Source of the DNA: Actinomycetes bacterium | Lineage (GTDB): Bacteria > Actinomycetota > Acidimicrobiia > Acidimicrobiales > RAAP-2 | DNA: 8,276 nt | Assembly (NCBI GenBank): GCA_021849435.1 | Contig: JAJZSX010000098.1 | Coordinates: 1 to 8,276, forward strand | Reading direction: 5' to 3' | Shown: one piece after another, positions 5,848-8,276 of the stretch | How the letters are laid out: the number at the start of each line of letters is the position of its first letter | Position numbering within the stretch: the stretch's first letter is position 1 | Notes under the pieces: model-generated | The model's database searches: none | The model's input: only the letters and a program-made list of their open reading frames with translations | What the model was told of the DNA's origin: nothing | Translations under genes and position numbers: made by a program

Positions 5848-6942
5848 GTGAGCGGAGGCGACGGGAGCGTAGACCACTGGCTCCAGATCCTGTGGGACAA
5901 GGGGGGATCGGACCTACTCTTAGCCGGGGGGTCGGCACCTCGTATCCGAGTGGACGGCAAGTTGATCCCGGTCGAGGGCTCACCCACGCTGTCGGCGGAC
6001 GACGTGAGTGCGATGGCGATACCACTGCTCACGGATGGCCAGCGCCAGGTCTTCCACGATCAGATGGATGTCGACTTCGCCTTCTCGTGGCGCGATCTCG
6101 CGCGCGTGCGCGGCAGCATCTTCACTCAGCGTGGCCAGGCGGCCGTGTCGTTGCGGATCATCCCGAGCAAGATCCCCACCTTCGAGACGCTGGGCCTACC
6201 GTGGGCGGCTGAGTGGGTCGCGCAGCAGCCGCGCGGCTTCGTGCTGGTGACAGGACCGACGGGATCGGGCAAGTCCACCACCCTCGCGTCGATCATCGAC
6301 CGAATCAACGAAACGCGGGCCGCGCACATACTCACCATCGAAGACCCCGTCGAGTACGTGCATAATCACAAGCAGTCGGCGGTCACCCAGCGCGAAATCG
6401 GACTCGACAGCCCCTCCTTCGATCGAGCCCTCCGGTCCGCGTTGCGCGAGGACCCCGACATTTTGCTCATCGGCGAGATGCGCGACATCGACTCGATCCA
6501 GATCGAGCTGACGATGGCCGAGACGGGCCACCTCGTCTTTGCGACGCTGCACACGAACGACGCCGCCCAGGCGATCGACCGCATCATCGACGTGTTCCCG
6601 GCCTGGCGCCAGGAGCAGACCAGGGTGCAGCTCGCCGCGTCGCTCAGCGCGATCGTCGCCCAGCGCCTCGTGCCCAAAGTCGGCGGTGGGATGGTGGCGG
6701 CCTTCGAAGTACTGATCGCCACCAGTCCCGTGCGCAACCTCATCCGCGAGGGGCGATCCAATCAGCTGACCAACGTGATGTTCACCAACTCGAAGGAAGG
6801 CATGCAGGTGCTCGAGATCGACTTGGCCCGATTGATCATGGCGGGGACGATATCCTACGAAGATGCCTTCGCGACGAGCGCGCACCCCAAGGAGTTGACA
6901 CGAGCCCTCGAATTCTCGGGATACAAGGGCCCCAAGACCTGA
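5848..6942 (+). CDS. pilT: Type IV pilus retraction ATPase PilT
   Basis: Hexameric cytoplasmic ATPase that drives pilus depolymerisation and twitching by acting through PilC. At 364 residues it is close to the usual PilT length (about 340-370). The N-terminal PAS-like domain (to about 110) includes GSDLLLAGG and PRIRVDGKL. The core has Walker A GPTGSGKST (136-144, K142), an Asp box TIEDPVEYVH (163-172), Walker B ILLIGEMRD (205-213, E210) and a His box TGHLVFATLHTND (226-238). GEMRD in Walker B and the C-terminal VRNLIREG (295-302), matching the AIRNLIRE signature, favour PilT over the extension ATPase PilB. One variation: the usual SDLHL motif reads SDLLL here. The GTG start is supported by GGAGGG 4 bases upstream. 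It follows the pilA hairpin and leads, with a 7-base gap, into a DUF429 gene. Confidence 0.95.
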   Translation: MSGGDGSVDHWLQILWDKGGSDLLLAGGSAPRIRVDGKLIPVEGSPTLSADDVSAMAIPLLTDGQRQVFHDQMDVDFAFSWRDLARVRGSIFTQRGQAAVSLRIIPSKIPTFETLGLPWAAEWVAQQPRGFVLVTGPTGSGKSTTLASIIDRINETRAAHILTIEDPVEYVHNHKQSAVTQREIGLDSPSFDRALRSALREDPDILLIGEMRDIDSIQIELTMAETGHLVFATLHTNDAAQAIDRIIDVFPAWRQEQTRVQLAASLSAIVAQRLVPKVGGGMVAAFEVLIATSPVRNLIREGRSNQLTNVMFTNSKEGMQVLEIDLARLIMAGTISYEDAFATSAHPKELTRALEFSGYKGPKT

Positions 6943-6949
6943 GCCGTTC

Positions 6950-7654
6950 GTGACGCTCCGTCGCGGTCCAGAACTTCCGTATCTGTTGGTGGCTGGCGTG
7001 ACCCCGGTTGGGCGCGGCTGGCTGCTCGCGGGAGCGAGGCACCACGCGGCGACGTTCATGCCCGAGCCACCCAAGCTATTCGCGAGTTTTCTCGAGGTCT
7101 TGAACGAGCGTCCCGCCTACGCGACGATCGTGGTCAACGCGCCGATTGGTTTTCGCGACGAGGTGGGTGATCCACCGCGAGCCTGTGACCTCGCGGCACG
7201 AGTGTTGCTCGCCAACCGCCGGACGACCGTCGCGACCGCGCCGACGCGCGCGGCCCTCGCCGGCTACGCGAGCTCGACTGCGGGCCTCGACGCGGCCACG
7301 CTCCAGCGACTGCCTCGTTACCGCGAGGTGTTCAACGAGATGTCGCCGTTCCGTCAGCGAGTGGTCTACAGTGGGCACCCGGAGTTGAGCTTTTACCAGT
7401 TGAACGGCGACGTTCCTTTGCGTCGGTCGAAACGTCGTGAGGAGGGTCGCGACGAACGTCGCGAACTGCTCACGATGCGCATCCAGAACGCGCACGTGAT
7501 TCTCGAGGCTGACCTACCGGTGCCCGAGAAGCACCTATTGGACGCAGCCGCACTGCTGTGGACGGCGCGGCGAGTGAACGGCAAGGCAGCCAGGCGAATC
7601 CCGAGTGACGCCGAGTGGGACAGTGAAGGGCTGCGCACCGAGTTCGTCTACTAG
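6950..7654 (+). CDS. DUF429-family protein (RNase H-like fold, probably degenerate active site)
   Basis: 234 residues of the DUF429 family, which is predicted to have an RNase H-like nuclease fold; no function is established. Recognisable blocks are VAGVTPVGRGWLLAG (14-28), VVNAPIGF (61-68), RACD (77-80), HPELSFYQLNG (143-153), SKRREEGR (160-167) and LLDAAALLWTARR (196-208). Family members usually read GVDG and ID-P-IG in the first two blocks; here the acidic positions are Thr18 and Asn63, so nuclease activity is doubtful. The GTG start lies 7 bases after the pilT stop with no clear Shine-Dalgarno, which suggests translation coupled to pilT. An in-frame GTG at 6989 is a later option but would remove part of the fold's lead-in. 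A link to pilus function is suggested only by position; a neighbour carried along by chance is equally possible. Confidence 0.75.
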   Translation: MTLRRGPELPYLLVAGVTPVGRGWLLAGARHHAATFMPEPPKLFASFLEVLNERPAYATIVVNAPIGFRDEVGDPPRACDLAARVLLANRRTTVATAPTRAALAGYASSTAGLDAATLQRLPRYREVFNEMSPFRQRVVYSGHPELSFYQLNGDVPLRRSKRREEGRDERRELLTMRIQNAHVILEADLPVPEKHLLDAAALLWTARRVNGKAARRIPSDAEWDSEGLRTEFVY

Positions 7655-7706
7655 AGACCTTTCGGTAATACCCTGATAGCGGTGGTAGACATGGGAAACT
7701 GTTCTC

Positions 7707-8063
7707 ATGACACCTTCCTCTCGTTCCAAGACGTCTGTGCCACCAACGACGAGCCAACGTGTTCGTCCACGTCGGGACTTCGAGGCGTTGACCCAGCGTC
7801 GACTGCGCGCCGGCAAGATGTTCGAGGATGGCTCGCCCCAGGCTGACGTGGTTCGCGAACTGGGCGTGTCACGAGAGACCGCCTCGCAGTGGCACGCGAC
7901 CTGGCGCGAACATGGCGTCGATGGTCTGCGCGGTGCGCAGCGCGCCGGGCGCTTGCCCAAGCTCACCGACGAGCAACTCGTCAACGTCGAGAGGGCCCTC
8001 GCCAAGGGACCAACGCACAACGGTGACAGCGGACATGAGAAAATCCCCATAGGCGGTCATTGA
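7707..8063 (+). pseudogene. Truncated IS630-type transposase N-terminal helix-turn-helix, interrupted by an IS21-like end
   Basis: An open frame of 118 codons, of which about the first 106 (to 8023) look like the N-terminal DNA-binding part of an IS630-family transposase. A conserved approach (RRLRAGKMFEDG, 31-42) leads into a helix-turn-helix at about 44-63 (PQADVVRELGVSRETASQWH), then WREHGVDGLRGAQRAGR and LTDEQL, which in intact relatives continues into the DDE catalytic domain. Here the match ends after GPTHNG and the last 12 codons are read from the neighbouring IS end to a TGA at 8061. The DDE domain is missing from this window and is probably on the far side of the IS21-like insertion. 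No clear Shine-Dalgarno precedes the ATG at 7707; GGGA at 7693-7696 is a weak candidate. It could still be expressed as a stand-alone DNA-binding peptide, though that is not expected. Confidence 0.72.
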
Positions 8064-8094
8064 GAATCCCCGGGGGCGGACAAGTCTTCTCCCC
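8029..8094 (+). repeat. Three imperfect direct repeats at the IS end
   Basis: Copies at 8029-8048 (GCGGACATGAGAAAATCCCC), 8053-8071 (GCGGTCATTGAGAATCCCC) and 8076-8094 (GCGGACAAGTCTTCTCCCC), spaced 24 and 23 bases apart. All share GCGG-CA at the start and CCCC at the end. Multiple terminal repeats of this kind are a known mark of IS21-family ends, where they bind the transposase. Confidence 0.7.
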
Positions 8095-8172
8095 AGGCAT
8101 GGCCCCCATATTCCCCACGACAAGGTCGCAAGAACTGATTCCGACCAACGCGAAGTATCCCTAATTTGAAGC

Positions 8173-8222
8173 CCCTCCTCGAGAAACGTGGCAGTGACAT
8201 CTGACCACTAACCCGAGGAGGG
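8173..8222 (+). promoter_or_regulatory. Inverted repeat covering the istA ribosome binding site
   Basis: CCCTCCTCG (8173-8181) is the exact reverse complement of CGAGGAGGG (8214-8222), with a 32-base loop. The right arm contains the GAGGAGGGA Shine-Dalgarno (8215-8223) that ends 8 bases before the istA ATG. If the transcript starts upstream of 8173, the left arm would hide the ribosome binding site, a common way for insertion sequences to limit transposase made from outside transcription. Confidence 0.5.
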
Positions 8223-8231
8223 ACCACATCC

Positions 8232-8276
8232 ATGTTGTCAAAGGAAATTGTCATGAATATTCTCGAGGCATTCGAC
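8232..8276 (+). CDS. istA: IstA-like IS21 transposase (3' partial, first 15 codons)
   Basis: The ATG follows a strong GAGGAGGGA ribosome binding site by 8 bases. The visible residues, MLSKEIVMNILEAFD, resemble the N-terminus of actinobacterial IS21 IstA proteins, where they lead into a helix-turn-helix. The identification relies on so few residues that the IS-end repeats upstream carry most of the weight. The codons are more AT-rich than those of the pilus genes, consistent with acquired DNA. Confidence 0.6.
   Translation, partial: MLSKEIVMNILEAFD

Larger units (their letters stand above)
8024..8276 (+). mobile_element. Left end of an IS21-like insertion sequence (partial)
   Basis: From about 8024 the sequence stops resembling the IS630 gene and shows features of IS21 ends: a 5' TG start, three imperfect ~20-bp repeats, about 200 bases without a gene and then a gene whose first residues look like IstA. 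IS21 elements encode IstA (transposase) and IstB (AAA+ helper) in tandem. Only the first 15 codons of istA fall inside the window, and the right end, istB and target-site duplication lie beyond it. The exact first base is uncertain by a few positions. Confidence 0.65.

Noticed and set aside
6196..7074. Long antisense open frame (292 codons) opposite pilT and the start of the DUF429 gene
   Set aside because: It is a frame shadow of a GC-rich coding sequence with clear PilT motifs on the other strand; the translation is low complexity with no recognisable domain or ribosome binding site.
1..8276. CRISPR array, tRNA or rRNA genes
   Set aside because: No regularly spaced repeat-spacer units and no cloverleaf or rRNA-like sequence was seen; the only short repeats are at the IS end.

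Overview
The window is GC-rich with a strong C/G bias at third codon positions, uses GTG as well as ATG starts, and carries every gene on the + strand. The gene content is a type IV pilus locus (PilC, several prepilins, PilT) followed by a mobile-element scar. The codon style, the long basic prepilin leaders and an IS21-type element end suggest an Actinomycetota genome, perhaps Acidimicrobiia-like. That placement is an inference from style; no marker gene is present to prove it.

Layout. The left edge (to 766) is the C-terminal two thirds of PilC, the inner-membrane platform protein. After a 42-base gap with a strong ribosome binding site come three large minor-pilin genes packed as an operon: a PilW-like prepilin with an Asn/Gly-rich beta-solenoid-like C-terminus (809-2482), a PilV-like prepilin with about three IPT/TIG-type immunoglobulin-like repeats (2479-3960, ATGA overlap), and a PilX/GspK-like protein with one more IPT-like module (3968-4900). 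A 267-base gap follows with a putative promoter and a 6-3-6 inverted repeat. It leads to a compact classical pilin, pilA-like (5168-5734), which ends at a 15-bp perfect hairpin. Then come pilT, the retraction ATPase (5848-6942), and a closely linked DUF429-family protein (6950-7654) that appears to have lost acidic residues expected in its RNase H-like fold.

The right end is mobile DNA. An IS630-type transposase helix-turn-helix region (7707 onward) loses its family match at about 8023, exactly where an IS21-like element end begins. That end has three imperfect repeats (8029-8094), an inverted repeat that would cover a ribosome binding site, and the first 15 codons of an IstA-like transposase (8232-8276, cut by the window edge).

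How the genes fit together: PilC anchors the assembly machine; the minor pilins probably prime the filament and place adhesin-like modules at its tip; PilA forms the shaft; PilT powers retraction. PilB, PilD, PilM/N/O and a secretin (if any) are not in this window. The part most likely to be new is the tip complex: three oversized minor pilins with even cysteine counts and IPT or beta-solenoid cargo.
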